This document shows, piece after piece, positions 32,964 through 40,572 of a DNA stretch of 64,000 nt (position 1 is the stretch's first letter; each line of letters begins with the position of its first letter). The stretch is taken from assembly GCA_041691315.1 (NCBI GenBank), contig JBEPUW010000018.1, positions 1 to 64,000 on the forward strand. The letters run 5' to 3'. This stretch comes from Poindextera sp041691315. GTDB lineage: Bacteria > Pseudomonadota > Alphaproteobacteria > Caulobacterales > Caulobacteraceae. The notes beneath the pieces were generated by a model. It saw nothing but the letters and a program-made list of their open reading frames with translations. It had not been told where the DNA came from and searched no databases. Both the position numbers and the translations under genes were made by a program.

Positions 32964-32973
32964 TTCCTTCTAG

Positions 32974-32991
32974 CGGATTCCGCGGAATCCG
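32974..32991. repeat. 18-bp perfect palindrome in element B
   Basis: CGGATTCCG followed directly by its reverse complement CGGAATCCG. Each arm contains a GANTC (CcrM) site. It lies 34 bp upstream of the 54-residue gene and could be an operator or a second RNA hairpin. Confidence 0.55.
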
Positions 32992-33024
32992 TCACCCCCT
33001 AAAATCATAGATGGAACTTGAACC

Positions 33025-33189
33025 ATGGCTAAAAAGCCCCCTACGCGGCACACAACGCCGCCAGAAGCTACGCTCGCGTCCGGCGTCTTGTCCGGCCGCA
33101 TCATCCCCACGCGGGCGCAGTCGCGCGCGCTGGCGGCGTCGGTGCTGTCGCAAGATGCCCCGCCGACTAAGCCTAAGCCTAAGACGTAA
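33025..33189 (+). CDS. Small basic passenger protein of element B
   Basis: A 54-residue protein: MAKKPPTRHTTPPEATLASG, then SGRIIPTRAQSRALAASVLSQ and a tail with the repeat KPKPK. It has a net positive charge and no recognised domain. Its stop overlaps the end of the convergent 81-residue gene by 11 nt. I do not recognise it; the codon-position composition looks like a real gene but the evidence is modest. Confidence 0.5.
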   Translation: MAKKPPTRHTTPPEATLASGVLSGRIIPTRAQSRALAASVLSQDAPPTKPKPKT

Positions 33190-33424
33190 GGGCCGGCTCC
33201 GCTAACTGAGTAACGCGTACGACGCAGCGCGTGGGTATCTGGATCACTCCTGAAACCTGCGCGCTGCGTTCGTCGCCGCCCATGTTTGGCGCCAGCGCCT
33301 TGACGTGTTCGTCGTCGCAGATCAGCCAGCCCACCGAGGCGCAGCGGATGATGCCTAGCGCCTCGAATGATGATAGGTAGGTCCACCCCGGAATGGGCTG
33401 GGCGCTATCCTCCCATTCGATCAT
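33179..33424 (-). CDS. Passenger protein of element B, 81 residues
   Basis: Reads MIEWEDSAQPIPGWTYLSSF, then EALGIIRCASVGWLICDDEHVKALAPNMGG and a strand VSGVIQIPTRCVVRVTQL. It looks like a small beta-rich globular protein. I do not know the family. Its ATG overlaps the ATG of the divergent 73-residue frame by two bases, so both starts share the same four bases. Confidence 0.6.
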   Translation of the reverse strand: MIEWEDSAQPIPGWTYLSSFEALGIIRCASVGWLICDDEHVKALAPNMGGDERSAQVSGVIQIPTRCVVRVTQLAEPALTS

Positions 33425-33644
33425 GACGAGCGGACAAGAGGTAGATTTGACCGACGCGCCGTTATCACTCACCGAGGCATTGCGTGCCGATCGGCTCGAA
33501 GACTTCATCCGACAAGAGGAAGACGCGGGCCGTGTAGCGCCTCGCGCCGCCTTCGATGAAGCGGTGCGGCGCGTCATCACACCGCCCCGATTATCAGGTC
33601 AAACATCGCGTTCCCCATCTGGCGATGGTTCGAGCGGAACGTAA
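33423..33644 (+). CDS. Passenger protein of element B overlapping the transposase, 73 residues
   Basis: Reads MTSGQEVDLTDAPLSLTEAL, then RADRLEDFIRQEEDAGRVAPRAAFDEAVRRVI, an acidic helical protein; the last 20 or so residues (QTSRSPSGDGSSGT) run antisense to the transposase C-terminus. I recall frames with this RLEDFIxQEE...GxxSRSPSxDGS pattern in other alphaproteobacterial insertion sequences, but I cannot check. The start is head-to-head with the 81-residue gene. Confidence 0.55.
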   Translation: MTSGQEVDLTDAPLSLTEALRADRLEDFIRQEEDAGRVAPRAAFDEAVRRVITPPRLSGQTSRSPSGDGSSGT

Positions 33645-34509
33645 ACTCGTCCAGATAGCGGTCCATGTACTTTTCAGAGACGTGAATGTGCGTTGAGCGC
33701 ACCGACGTTTTGAACAGGTTCCAGAAGCTTTCGACGTGCTGGACGTGGTGGTTGACGCCCGTCTCCGGATCGACGCGGGCCCACACGTCCTGATTATGGT
33801 TCACCCGGCCGTGCTGGTAGTCGTCGCCGGTCAGTAAGCCATAGCCGGTCGCTTCATCGGTGGAGACGATGGTCTTGGGCTGGACCTTCATCAGCACGAC
33901 GCCGCGCAGCGTGTCCTTGGACACGTCTGGAATGATTTCGGTGACCATCCGGCCGCCGCGCTCTTTCAGGCCCATGACGATAATCTTGTTGTCGCGCGGG
34001 TGGCCTTCCGAGCGGGGCATGTGACCGCCAACGAACGTTTCATCAATTTCCACATGGCCTTTCAGGGCCACGAACTCGTCCACCGAGCCGATCAGCAGGC
34101 GGATTTGTTGGCCGATCCGCCAAGCGGTTTTGTAGGTCACGCCCAGTTGCCGTTGCAGCTCCTTGCCGCTCACACCGTGGCGCGTGGTGACGAAAAGGTA
34201 GATCGCGTAAAACCAGACAGTGAGCGGCGTCTTGCTGTCCTGAAAGACCGTCCCGGCGCAGGGATAGACGTGTGCGCCGCACGACGCGCAGGAATAGGCC
34301 GGACGCTTGGCGAGACGGTGGAACGTGGCGTCGATCACGCCGCACTTGCCGCAAGTGTGACGCAGGCCGTACCGCACCGACATGACGTGTTCGAGGCAGG
34401 CTTCATCGTTGGGGAAGCGCGCGAAGAACTGGCGCACCGAGAAGGCTTGGACCTTGCTGGGCTTGTTGCCGACTTGGCTACGGGGGCGACGCGTTCTGGC
34501 CATGACCAT
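33577..34509 (-). CDS. IS1595-family transposase of element B
   Basis: The 310-residue protein has an N-terminal zinc ribbon (CGKCG...CASCGAHV, about residues 52-85) and DDE core: the first Asp in VEIDETFVGG, the second in IVSTDEATGYG, and the last region HHVQHVESFWNLFK with the catalytic Glu. Complete and in one frame. Its 3' end overlaps the 73-residue frame by 68 nt on the opposite strand, and its start lies 56 bp from the right end. Confidence 0.93.
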   Translation of the reverse strand: MVMARTRRPRSQVGNKPSKVQAFSVRQFFARFPNDEACLEHVMSVRYGLRHTCGKCGVIDATFHRLAKRPAYSCASCGAHVYPCAGTVFQDSKTPLTVWFYAIYLFVTTRHGVSGKELQRQLGVTYKTAWRIGQQIRLLIGSVDEFVALKGHVEIDETFVGGHMPRSEGHPRDNKIIVMGLKERGGRMVTEIIPDVSKDTLRGVVLMKVQPKTIVSTDEATGYGLLTGDDYQHGRVNHNQDVWARVDPETGVNHHVQHVESFWNLFKTSVRSTHIHVSEKYMDRYLDEFTFRSNHRQMGNAMFDLIIGAV

Positions 34510-34540
34510 CTCCTATTGCTAGGATAGTGGCTCAGCGCCT

Positions 34541-34565
34541 TACGTGCGTCAAGGGGATAATCCTT
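34541..34565 (-). repeat. Right inverted repeat of element B
   Basis: Mate of 32206-32230 with two mismatches in 25 bp. Confidence 0.9.
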
Positions 34566-34573
34566 GGCTGGAC
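34566..34573. repeat. Target site duplication of element B, right copy
   Basis: GGCTGGAC, identical to 32198-32205. Confidence 0.93.
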
Positions 34574-34587
34574 AAACGACAGATTTT

Positions 34588-34602
34588 GTTCTTAGTTTGT
34601 TC
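34588..34602 (+). promoter_or_regulatory. LexA-type operator upstream of the lipoprotein gene
   Basis: GTTC-N7-GTTC with spacer TTAGTTT, ending 29 bp before the ATG at 34632. It fits the alphaproteobacterial direct-repeat LexA site exactly. Element B ends 22 bp upstream. Confidence 0.65.
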
Positions 34603-34631
34603 CGAGACAACCTGGAGGAAGGGCTGGGGCT

Positions 34632-35249
34632 ATGGGAACGACCTTGAAATACGCCGGAATGGCCGCGCTGTTGGCGGGCGCGGCGCTTGTGCTTGGCGGT
34701 TGCGATGGCGGTTCCGCCACCGCGGCGCGCGATCATACCGCGGGGCCGGCCGCGGCCGCCGACACGACGGTGGCCGACAATGGCCACAGCGTGCTGAATG
34801 CGCGGGACAACGGCGACAGCGCCGATCGTGGCGACGCCCGGCGCGAGCCGGTCGCCCTGGTCGACGGCAAGCCGATGTGGGCGGCCAATCGCCGCCACAC
34901 GGCGCAGGAGAACGCCAACTATCAGTTCCAGCGCGACGGGGCCGACTTCGGCGCCAACTCGCTGCAGGACTTCGTGGCCAAGGCGCACGCCTTCACCAAC
35001 GCGCCGCCCAAGGATGCGCTGAGCCTGACGCGCAGCAATGGCGACAAGCTGCTCTATGACCCCGCGCGCAACATCTTCGCGGTGGTGACCAAGGACGGCG
35101 CGCCCCGGACCATGTTCAAGCCGGCGGCCGGCCGGGCCTATTGGGACCAGCAGGTGCAGCGTCAGGCCGATGGCGGCGACCAGAACAATGGCAGCCGCAG
35201 CTATAGCCGCCGCTCGACCAGCCGGGACTCGTCTGACGACCAAGGCTAG
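34632..35249 (+). CDS. Lipoprotein with possible nuclease-toxin-like C-terminal domain
   Basis: The 205-residue protein has a lipoprotein signal (hydrophobic about 8-22, lipobox LGGC, C24) and an Ala/Asp-rich linker. Its folded part is at about 110-175: ANSLQDFVAKAHAFTNAPP, then DKLLYDPARNIFAVVTKDGAPRTMFKP and AYWDQQ. The pattern YDPxxNxFAVVTxDGxxRTMFKP resembles the C-terminal domains of polymorphic and phage-type toxins of the BECR group, from memory. A LexA-type operator lies 30 bp upstream, suggesting DNA-damage induction. The tail is Ser/Arg-rich. Function not established. Confidence 0.75.
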   Translation: MGTTLKYAGMAALLAGAALVLGGCDGGSATAARDHTAGPAAAADTTVADNGHSVLNARDNGDSADRGDARREPVALVDGKPMWAANRRHTAQENANYQFQRDGADFGANSLQDFVAKAHAFTNAPPKDALSLTRSNGDKLLYDPARNIFAVVTKDGAPRTMFKPAAGRAYWDQQVQRQADGGDQNNGSRSYSRRSTSRDSSDDQG

Positions 35250-36766
35250 CGGTTGAGGACCCACATCGCCGCGGCGTAGGCCAGGGCCGACGTCGCGGCG
35301 CCGAGGGCGAACATCCAAAGGCCATTCAGGCGGGGCCGCGTTTCGGTCGCGACCACCACCGCGGTGGGCGCTGGCGGCGCTTCGGCCATGCGGGCGATGG
35401 CCTTCAAGGCCTTGGCGGCGTCGTCGGCCAGTTCGCGGATGCGGGCGACCGGGGAGAGTTCGCGGGCGATCCAGCGGCTGACCACCGGCTCGGCCGCGGC
35501 CCAGAGGTTGTGGCTGGGATCGAGCCGCCTGGCGACGCCCTCGACCGTGACCATGGTCTTCTGCAACAGCACCAGTTCCGGGCGCAGGCGCATGTCGAAC
35601 AGGGCGGTGATCTCGAACAGCAGGCCGAGCAGCCGGCCCATCGAGACGGCGCCGGCCGGCTGATTGACATTGGGCTCGCCGACCGCGCGCAATGCCTGGG
35701 CGAAGGCCTCCACCGAATGGTGCGCCGGCACATAGCCGACGTCGAAATGCGCCCGGGCGACACGCCTGTAGTCGCGCTGCAGGAAGCCCCACAGGATCTC
35801 GGCCAGGTGCTTGCGGGCGCTGGCGTCGAGCCGGCCGATGATGCCGAAATCCACCGCCGTCAGCACCGCCGGCGGGCCGACGAACAGATTGCCCTCGTGC
35901 AGGTCGGCGTGGAAGACGCCGTGGTCGAGGGCCTGGGACAGGAAGGCGCGCACCAGGTTGTCGGCCAAGCCCTTGCGATCGAGGCCCGGCTGGTCGAGGG
36001 AGGCTGGGTCGGTCAGCGCCATGCCGTCGGCCCAGCCCAGGGTCATGACCCGCTTGCCGACGCCCTGCCAGACCACCGGCGGCGCGCGCATGAAGCCGTC
36101 GTGCGTCATGATCTCGGCCAGTTCGCTGGCGCCCGCCGCCTCGAAACGCAGGTCGAGCTCCAGTTCGAGCACGCGCGCGGCGGTCTCGACCAAAAGTACG
36201 GGCTCCAGCCGGCGCGCCGGCGGCACGTGACGCTCGACCAGCTTGGCCGCCAGCCGCAACACCTCGACGTCGCGCCCGACGCGCGCCTCGATGCCGGGCC
36301 GCAGCACCTTCACCGCGACGCGGCGGCCATCGAGCAGGGTGGCGGGGTGCGCCTGGGCGATAGAGGCCGCGGCGATCGGCTCCCCAAAGGTCGCGAAGAT
36401 CGACTCCAGCGGCCGGTCGAGCGAAGCGACCACCTCGGCCCTGGCGACCTCGGTGGGAAACGGCGGCAGCTGGTCCTTCAGCTTCGCCAGGTCCTCGGCG
36501 AAGGCGCGACCAAAAATGTCGGCGCGGGTGGACAGCACCTGGCCGAGCTTGATCGAGACCGGGCCCAGCCGCTCGAAGGCCCGCGCCAGCCGCTCGCCCG
36601 GCCTGCCGCGCCGGGCCTCCGGGCCGCTGAACAGCCGCAAGGTCCGCGCCATCGTTCGGCTGGACGGCGGCAACAGGTGGTCGATCTCGCGCGGGATCAG
36701 GGCGTCGGCGCGGATCAGCACCCAGCCCGCGGCGACGAAGCGGCCAAGCGCCCTGGCGTCGCTCAT
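35246..36766 (-). CDS. ubiB: UbiB-type ABC1 kinase-like protein (ubiquinone biosynthesis)
   Basis: UbiB is an atypical kinase/ATPase needed for ubiquinone synthesis. The 506 residues show the KxGQ motif (VSIKLGQVLSTR, about 95-106), the A-rich loop AAASIAQAH, the lysine VAVKVLRPG, the catalytic-loop HADLHEGNLFV and DFG-like VDFGIIGRL, and two hydrophobic helices at the C-terminus (about 475-505). The start ATG overlaps the ubiE stop. Downstream it overlaps the lipoprotein gene's last 4 nt on the opposite strand. Confidence 0.96.
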   Translation of the reverse strand: MSDARALGRFVAAGWVLIRADALIPREIDHLLPPSSRTMARTLRLFSGPEARRGRPGERLARAFERLGPVSIKLGQVLSTRADIFGRAFAEDLAKLKDQLPPFPTEVARAEVVASLDRPLESIFATFGEPIAAASIAQAHPATLLDGRRVAVKVLRPGIEARVGRDVEVLRLAAKLVERHVPPARRLEPVLLVETAARVLELELDLRFEAAGASELAEIMTHDGFMRAPPVVWQGVGKRVMTLGWADGMALTDPASLDQPGLDRKGLADNLVRAFLSQALDHGVFHADLHEGNLFVGPPAVLTAVDFGIIGRLDASARKHLAEILWGFLQRDYRRVARAHFDVGYVPAHHSVEAFAQALRAVGEPNVNQPAGAVSMGRLLGLLFEITALFDMRLRPELVLLQKTMVTVEGVARRLDPSHNLWAAAEPVVSRWIARELSPVARIRELADDAAKALKAIARMAEAPPAPTAVVVATETRPRLNGLWMFALGAATSALAYAAAMWVLNR

Positions 36767-37530
36767 GGAGCGCTGAGCGCCCAGCCCTGGTGCACGGCGG
36801 CGACCCCGCCGGTCAGATTGGTCCAGGCGACGCGGCCGAACCCGGCCTCGCGCATCAGCCCGGCGAAGCTCGCCTGGTCGGGAAAGCGGCGAATACTCTC
36901 GACGAGATACTGATAGGCCTCGCGGTCGCCGGCCAGCCACTGGCCGAACCGCGGGATCAGCCTGAACGAATAGGCGTCGTAGGCGCCCGCCAGCGCCTCG
37001 GTCACCGGCTTGGAGAATTCCAGGCAAACGAACCGCCCGCCGGGCTTGAGCACGCGGCGGGCCTCGGCCAGGGCCTTGGCGATATCGGCGACATTGCGGA
37101 TGCCGAAGGCGATCATGAAGCCGTCGGCGCAGGTGTCCGGGAGCGGCAGGGCTTGCGCATCGCCGACGCTCCAGGCGATCTCGGCGGCCGTCTCGCGCCC
37201 GCGCCCGACACCGATCATCTCCTCGTTATAGTCCAGCACGACCACCCGCGCCGGCGGGCCGCCGCGCCGCTGGCGCGCCTGGTCCGCCAGCCTGGCCATC
37301 CGGCGCGCCATGTCGCCGGTGCCGCCGGCGCAGTCGATGATGGTCTCGCCGGGCTGGGGGTTCAGCCGCACCGCGGCGATGTCCTTCCACACCCGGTGCA
37401 CGCCCAGGCTCATCACGTCGTTCATCAGGTCGTAGCGGCGGGCGACGGAATCGAACACGCCACGCACCAGCCGCGGCTTCTCGGCGGCGTCGACATCCTT
37501 GAAACCGAAGGTGGCGAGGGGTTGGCTCAT
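36763..37530 (-). CDS. ubiE: Ubiquinone/menaquinone C-methyltransferase UbiE
   Basis: SAM-dependent C-methylation in ubiquinone synthesis. The 255 residues contain VFDSVARRYDLMNDVMSLGVHRVWKD (start motif), the SAM-binding IIDCAGGTGDMARR, VVVLDYNEEMIGVGR, the GDAQALPLPD loop and FGIRNVADIAKALAEARRVLKPGG. Typical for UbiE/Coq5. ubiE-ubiB is a standard pair; they overlap by 4 nt. Confidence 0.97.
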   Translation of the reverse strand: MSQPLATFGFKDVDAAEKPRLVRGVFDSVARRYDLMNDVMSLGVHRVWKDIAAVRLNPQPGETIIDCAGGTGDMARRMARLADQARQRRGGPPARVVVLDYNEEMIGVGRGRETAAEIAWSVGDAQALPLPDTCADGFMIAFGIRNVADIAKALAEARRVLKPGGRFVCLEFSKPVTEALAGAYDAYSFRLIPRFGQWLAGDREAYQYLVESIRRFPDQASFAGLMREAGFGRVAWTNLTGGVAAVHQGWALSAP

Positions 37531-37606
37531 GCTTCCCGCCTCTTAGCCTCCCCGGCCGCGCGCGTCATCCCACGCGCAAAGCCGCGGTTCATGGCATAGG
37601 GCGTCC

Positions 37607-38470
37607 ATGCCCGAGCTTCCCGAGGTTGAAACCGTCCGCCGCGGCCTTGAGCCGGTGCTGGCCGGCGCGATCCTGACCCGGGTCGAGGCCCGCCGGCCCG
37701 ACCTGCGCTTTCCGCTGCCCGACGGCTTCGTCCAGCGGTTGACCGGCGCGCGCATCGAGCGGCTGCAGCGACGCGCCAAATACCTGCTGGCCCCGCTCGA
37801 TCGCGGCGACACCCTGGTCATGCATCTCGGCATGAGCGGCCGCTTCGAGATCGCCGGCGGCGAGGCGAGCCGGCGGCCCGGCGAGTTCCACTATGCCGCC
37901 CCGGCCGACCCGAAACATGCGCACGTGATCTTCGAGACCGACGGTGGCGCGCGGGTCACCTATTTCGACCCGCGCCGCTTCGGCTACATGGCGCTGATCG
38001 CCACCGACCAGCTTGACGCCAGCCCCTGGTTCGCTGGCCTGGGTCCGGAGCCGCTGGGATCCGACTTCAACGCCGAGCATCTGGCCAGCGCCTTCGCCGG
38101 CCGCCGCCAGAGCGTCAAGGCCAGCCTGATGGATCAGCGCATCGTGGCCGGTTTGGGCAATATCTATGTCTGCGAAGCCCTCTTTCGCGCTCGTATCTCG
38201 CCACTGAAGCCGGCCGGCGAGGTCAAGGCCCGCGCCCTTGGCAAGCTCGTGACGACGGTCAGGACCGTGCTTGAAGAGGCGATCGAAGCCGGCGGCTCGA
38301 CCTTGCGCGACTATGCCGCCGCCGACGGCGCGCTGGGCTATTTCCAGCACCGGTTCAGCGTCTATGGCCGCGAGGGCGAGGCCTGCCCCGGTGCGGGCTG
38401 CAAGGGCAAGATCGTGCGCATCGTCCAGGCGGGCCGCTCGACCTTCTATTGCCCGTCGTGTCAGCGCTAG
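37607..38470 (+). CDS. mutM: Formamidopyrimidine-DNA glycosylase
   Basis: Removes 8-oxoguanine and FaPy lesions. The 287-residue protein starts MPELPEVETVRRGLEP with the catalytic Pro after Met and Glu3. The middle helix-two-turn-helix (SLMDQRIVAGLGNIYVCEALF) and C-terminal zinc finger (CPGAGC...YCPSCQR) are intact. It is divergent from ubiE with a 76-bp gap. Followed by a TraB/GumN gene 34 nt later. Confidence 0.97.
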   Translation: MPELPEVETVRRGLEPVLAGAILTRVEARRPDLRFPLPDGFVQRLTGARIERLQRRAKYLLAPLDRGDTLVMHLGMSGRFEIAGGEASRRPGEFHYAAPADPKHAHVIFETDGGARVTYFDPRRFGYMALIATDQLDASPWFAGLGPEPLGSDFNAEHLASAFAGRRQSVKASLMDQRIVAGLGNIYVCEALFRARISPLKPAGEVKARALGKLVTTVRTVLEEAIEAGGSTLRDYAAADGALGYFQHRFSVYGREGEACPGAGCKGKIVRIVQAGRSTFYCPSCQR

Positions 38471-38504
38471 CCCTGGGCGGCCTGGCCGCCTAGATTCGCC
38501 CTCG

Positions 38505-39374
38505 ATGACACGTCGCTACGTTTCCGCACTGGCTGGATTGGTCGCTTGGCTCCTGGCCGGCGCGGCCGCCGCGCAGCCGCCGGTCTGGGTGGTGCACGGG
38601 CCGCACGCCACCATCTTCCTGTTCGGCTCGGTGCACATCCTGCCGCCCGGCCTCGACTGGGAGCCGCCGGTGCTGAAGCGCGCGCTGGCGGCCGCCGACG
38701 ATCTCTGGTTCGAAATCCCGCTGGACGACGCTTCCAGCCTGACCGCCACCCGGCTGGCCAGCCAGCAGGGCCTGCAGGCTCCGGGCGAGAGCCTGACCAG
38801 CCAGCTTTCGCCGGCCAGCCACGCCCACCTGGCAAAGGTGGCGCAAGGCTGTGGCGTCAATGTCGAGGGCCTGGACCATCTGCGCCCCTGGCTGGCCGAG
38901 ATCACCCTGTCGCTGGCGGTCTATCGCCAGGCCGGCGCGGTCCAGGAGGAGGGGGTCGAGCGCCAGATCGCCGGGCTTGTCCCCACCTCGGTGCCCCGCC
39001 GCGCCTTCGAAACCGCCGAGCAACAGATCGGCTTTCTTTCCAAGGCGCCGTTGCCCGACCAGGTCGCCTCGCTGGAGGAGACCCTCGGCGAACTCGACGA
39101 GGGGCCGGCCAGCTATGAGCGGGTGGTGACCGTCTGGATGGCCGGGGACGCGCCGGGCCTGGTTCGCGAGGCGCTGAACCCGATGATCAAGTCGTCGCCG
39201 GGCGTCTATCGCGCGCTGGTCGTGGCCCGAAACCATCGCTGGGTGGATCAGATCCTGACCCGGCTGCAAGGCAGCGGCGAGGCGGTCATGGTGGTCGGCG
39301 TCGGCCATCTGGTCGGGCCCGACAGCGTGCCGGCCCTCTTGCGCGCCCACGGTGTTTTGGTCGATGGACCCTGA
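38505..39374 (+). CDS. TraB/GumN family protein
   Basis: A 289-residue protein with a signal peptide (hydrophobic about 5-22, ending AAAAQP) and the TraB/GumN domain: VVHGPHATIFLFGSVHILPPGLDW at the start and EAVMVVGVGHLVGPDSVPALL near the C-terminus, the two conserved GxxH motifs. Members are thought to be metal-dependent peptidase-like proteins; the substrate is unknown. I chose ATG 38505. Likely periplasmic or membrane anchored. Confidence 0.85.
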   Translation: MTRRYVSALAGLVAWLLAGAAAAQPPVWVVHGPHATIFLFGSVHILPPGLDWEPPVLKRALAAADDLWFEIPLDDASSLTATRLASQQGLQAPGESLTSQLSPASHAHLAKVAQGCGVNVEGLDHLRPWLAEITLSLAVYRQAGAVQEEGVERQIAGLVPTSVPRRAFETAEQQIGFLSKAPLPDQVASLEETLGELDEGPASYERVVTVWMAGDAPGLVREALNPMIKSSPGVYRALVVARNHRWVDQILTRLQGSGEAVMVVGVGHLVGPDSVPALLRAHGVLVDGP

Positions 39375-39400
39375 CGCGTTCAAGCGAGCTGGAGCCGGCC

Positions 39401-40177
39401 ATGACCTATGAGACCCTTATCGTCGAGACCCATGGGGCGGTGCTGCTGATCCGGTTGAACCGGCCGCAGGCGCTGAATGCGCTGAACGACCAGCTGGCCA
39501 ACGAGCTGACCGCCGCCCTGGTCGCCGCCGAGGCCGATCCGGGCGTGCGCGCCATGGTCATCACCGGCTCCGACCGCGCCTTCGCCGCCGGGGCGGATAT
39601 CAAGGAGATGGCCTCGAAATCCTATGCCGAGGTCTATGGCGAGGACTTCATCACCCGCAACTGGGAGCAGGTGGCGCGCTGCCGCAAGCCGGTGATCGCG
39701 GCGGTGGCCGGCTATGCGCTCGGCGGCGGCTGCGAACTGGCCATGATGTGCGACTTCGTCATCGCCGCCGAGAACGCCCGCTTCGGCCAGCCGGAGATCA
39801 ACCTGGGCGTCTCGCCAGGCGCCGGCGGCACCCAGCGCCTGCCGCGCTTCGTCGGCAAGGCCAAGGCCATGGACATGGTGCTGACCGGACGGATGATGGA
39901 CGCCGCCGAAGCCGAGCGCGCCGGCTTGGTCAGCCGCGTCGTGCCGCTGGACAAGCTGATGGACGAGGCCATGGCGGCGGCCCAGGCGATCGCGGCGCTC
40001 TCGCCGAACGCGGTGATGCTGACCAAGGAGATGGTCAACGCCGCCTTCGAGACGCCACTGGCGCAAGGCATCAGGCTGGAGCGGCGGCTGTTCCACTCGC
40101 TGTTCGCGTTCGAGGACCAGAAGGAGGGCATGGCCGCCTTTCAGGACAAGCGGAAGCCGGCCTTCAAGGGCAACTGA
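39401..40177 (+). CDS. Enoyl-CoA hydratase/isomerase (EchA type)
   Basis: The 258 residues match short-chain crotonases: RPQALNALNDQL, the oxyanion-hole GSDRAFAAGADIKEMA, the first catalytic Glu in GGGCELAMMCDFVIA and the second in GVSPGAGGTQRLPR, and LTKEMVNAAFE. Probably hydration of enoyl-CoA in beta-oxidation. It is 26 nt after the TraB/GumN gene and upstream of rpsT. Confidence 0.92.
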   Translation: MTYETLIVETHGAVLLIRLNRPQALNALNDQLANELTAALVAAEADPGVRAMVITGSDRAFAAGADIKEMASKSYAEVYGEDFITRNWEQVARCRKPVIAAVAGYALGGGCELAMMCDFVIAAENARFGQPEINLGVSPGAGGTQRLPRFVGKAKAMDMVLTGRMMDAAEAERAGLVSRVVPLDKLMDEAMAAAQAIAALSPNAVMLTKEMVNAAFETPLAQGIRLERRLFHSLFAFEDQKEGMAAFQDKRKPAFKGN

Positions 40178-40288
40178 GGCGACGGCGTCGATTGACCCTC
40201 GGACGGCGTTCGCCTATATGCGCGCACTCCTGAAATTCCCGGGTGGCGAGCCAGGCTTGGCCGTCCCGACATCGAGGCACTACACGGC

Positions 40289-40558
40289 ATGGCCAATACG
40301 CCCGGCGCGAAGAAATCGATCCGCAAGATCGCGCGCAGAACCGAAGTCAACAAGGCGCGCCGCTCGCGCGTGCGGACCTATCTGCGCAAGTTCGAAGAGG
40401 CTCTGTCCAGCGGTGACGCGGCAGCGGCCGGCAAGGCCTTCATCGAAGCCCAGTCCGAACTGATGCGGGCGGTCGGCAAGGGCGTCGTGCACAAGAACAC
40501 CGGCGCGCGCAAAGTGTCGCGGCTGGCGGCGCGGCTGAAGTCTCTCGCCGTCGCCTGA
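40289..40558 (+). CDS. rpsT: 30S ribosomal protein S20
   Basis: The 89-residue basic protein starts MANTPGAKKSIRKIARRTEVNKARRS, the standard S20 N-terminus, with the rest all-helical. It lies directly upstream of dnaA, an arrangement seen in Caulobacter relatives. The end overlaps a small hairpin. Confidence 0.97.
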   Translation: MANTPGAKKSIRKIARRTEVNKARRSRVRTYLRKFEEALSSGDAAAAGKAFIEAQSELMRAVGKGVVHKNTGARKVSRLAARLKSLAVA

Positions 40559-40572
40559 GCGCCCCTGCGCTC
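40557..40572 (+). terminator. Small hairpin at the end of rpsT
   Basis: GAGCGC-CCCT-GCGCTC, a 6-bp stem starting in the rpsT stop codon, followed by TAAATACC. Weak on its own, but placed where rpsT transcription should end before the dnaA promoter region. Confidence 0.35.

Larger units (their letters stand above)
32206..34565. mobile_element. IS1595-family transposon B with passenger genes (2,360 bp)
   Basis: Both ends begin AAGGATTATCCCCT reading inward; over 25 bp (32206-32230 and 34541-34565) there are two mismatches. A perfect 8-bp duplication GGCTGGAC flanks it. The transposase (33577-34509) is of the same family as in element A but clearly different in sequence, and the ends share no identity, so the two are independent elements. 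Passengers are a winged-helix-like protein, a very short frame with a strong ribosome binding site, a 54-residue protein, and divergent 81- and 73-residue frames. It sits between coaBC and a LexA-type operator. Confidence 0.93.
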
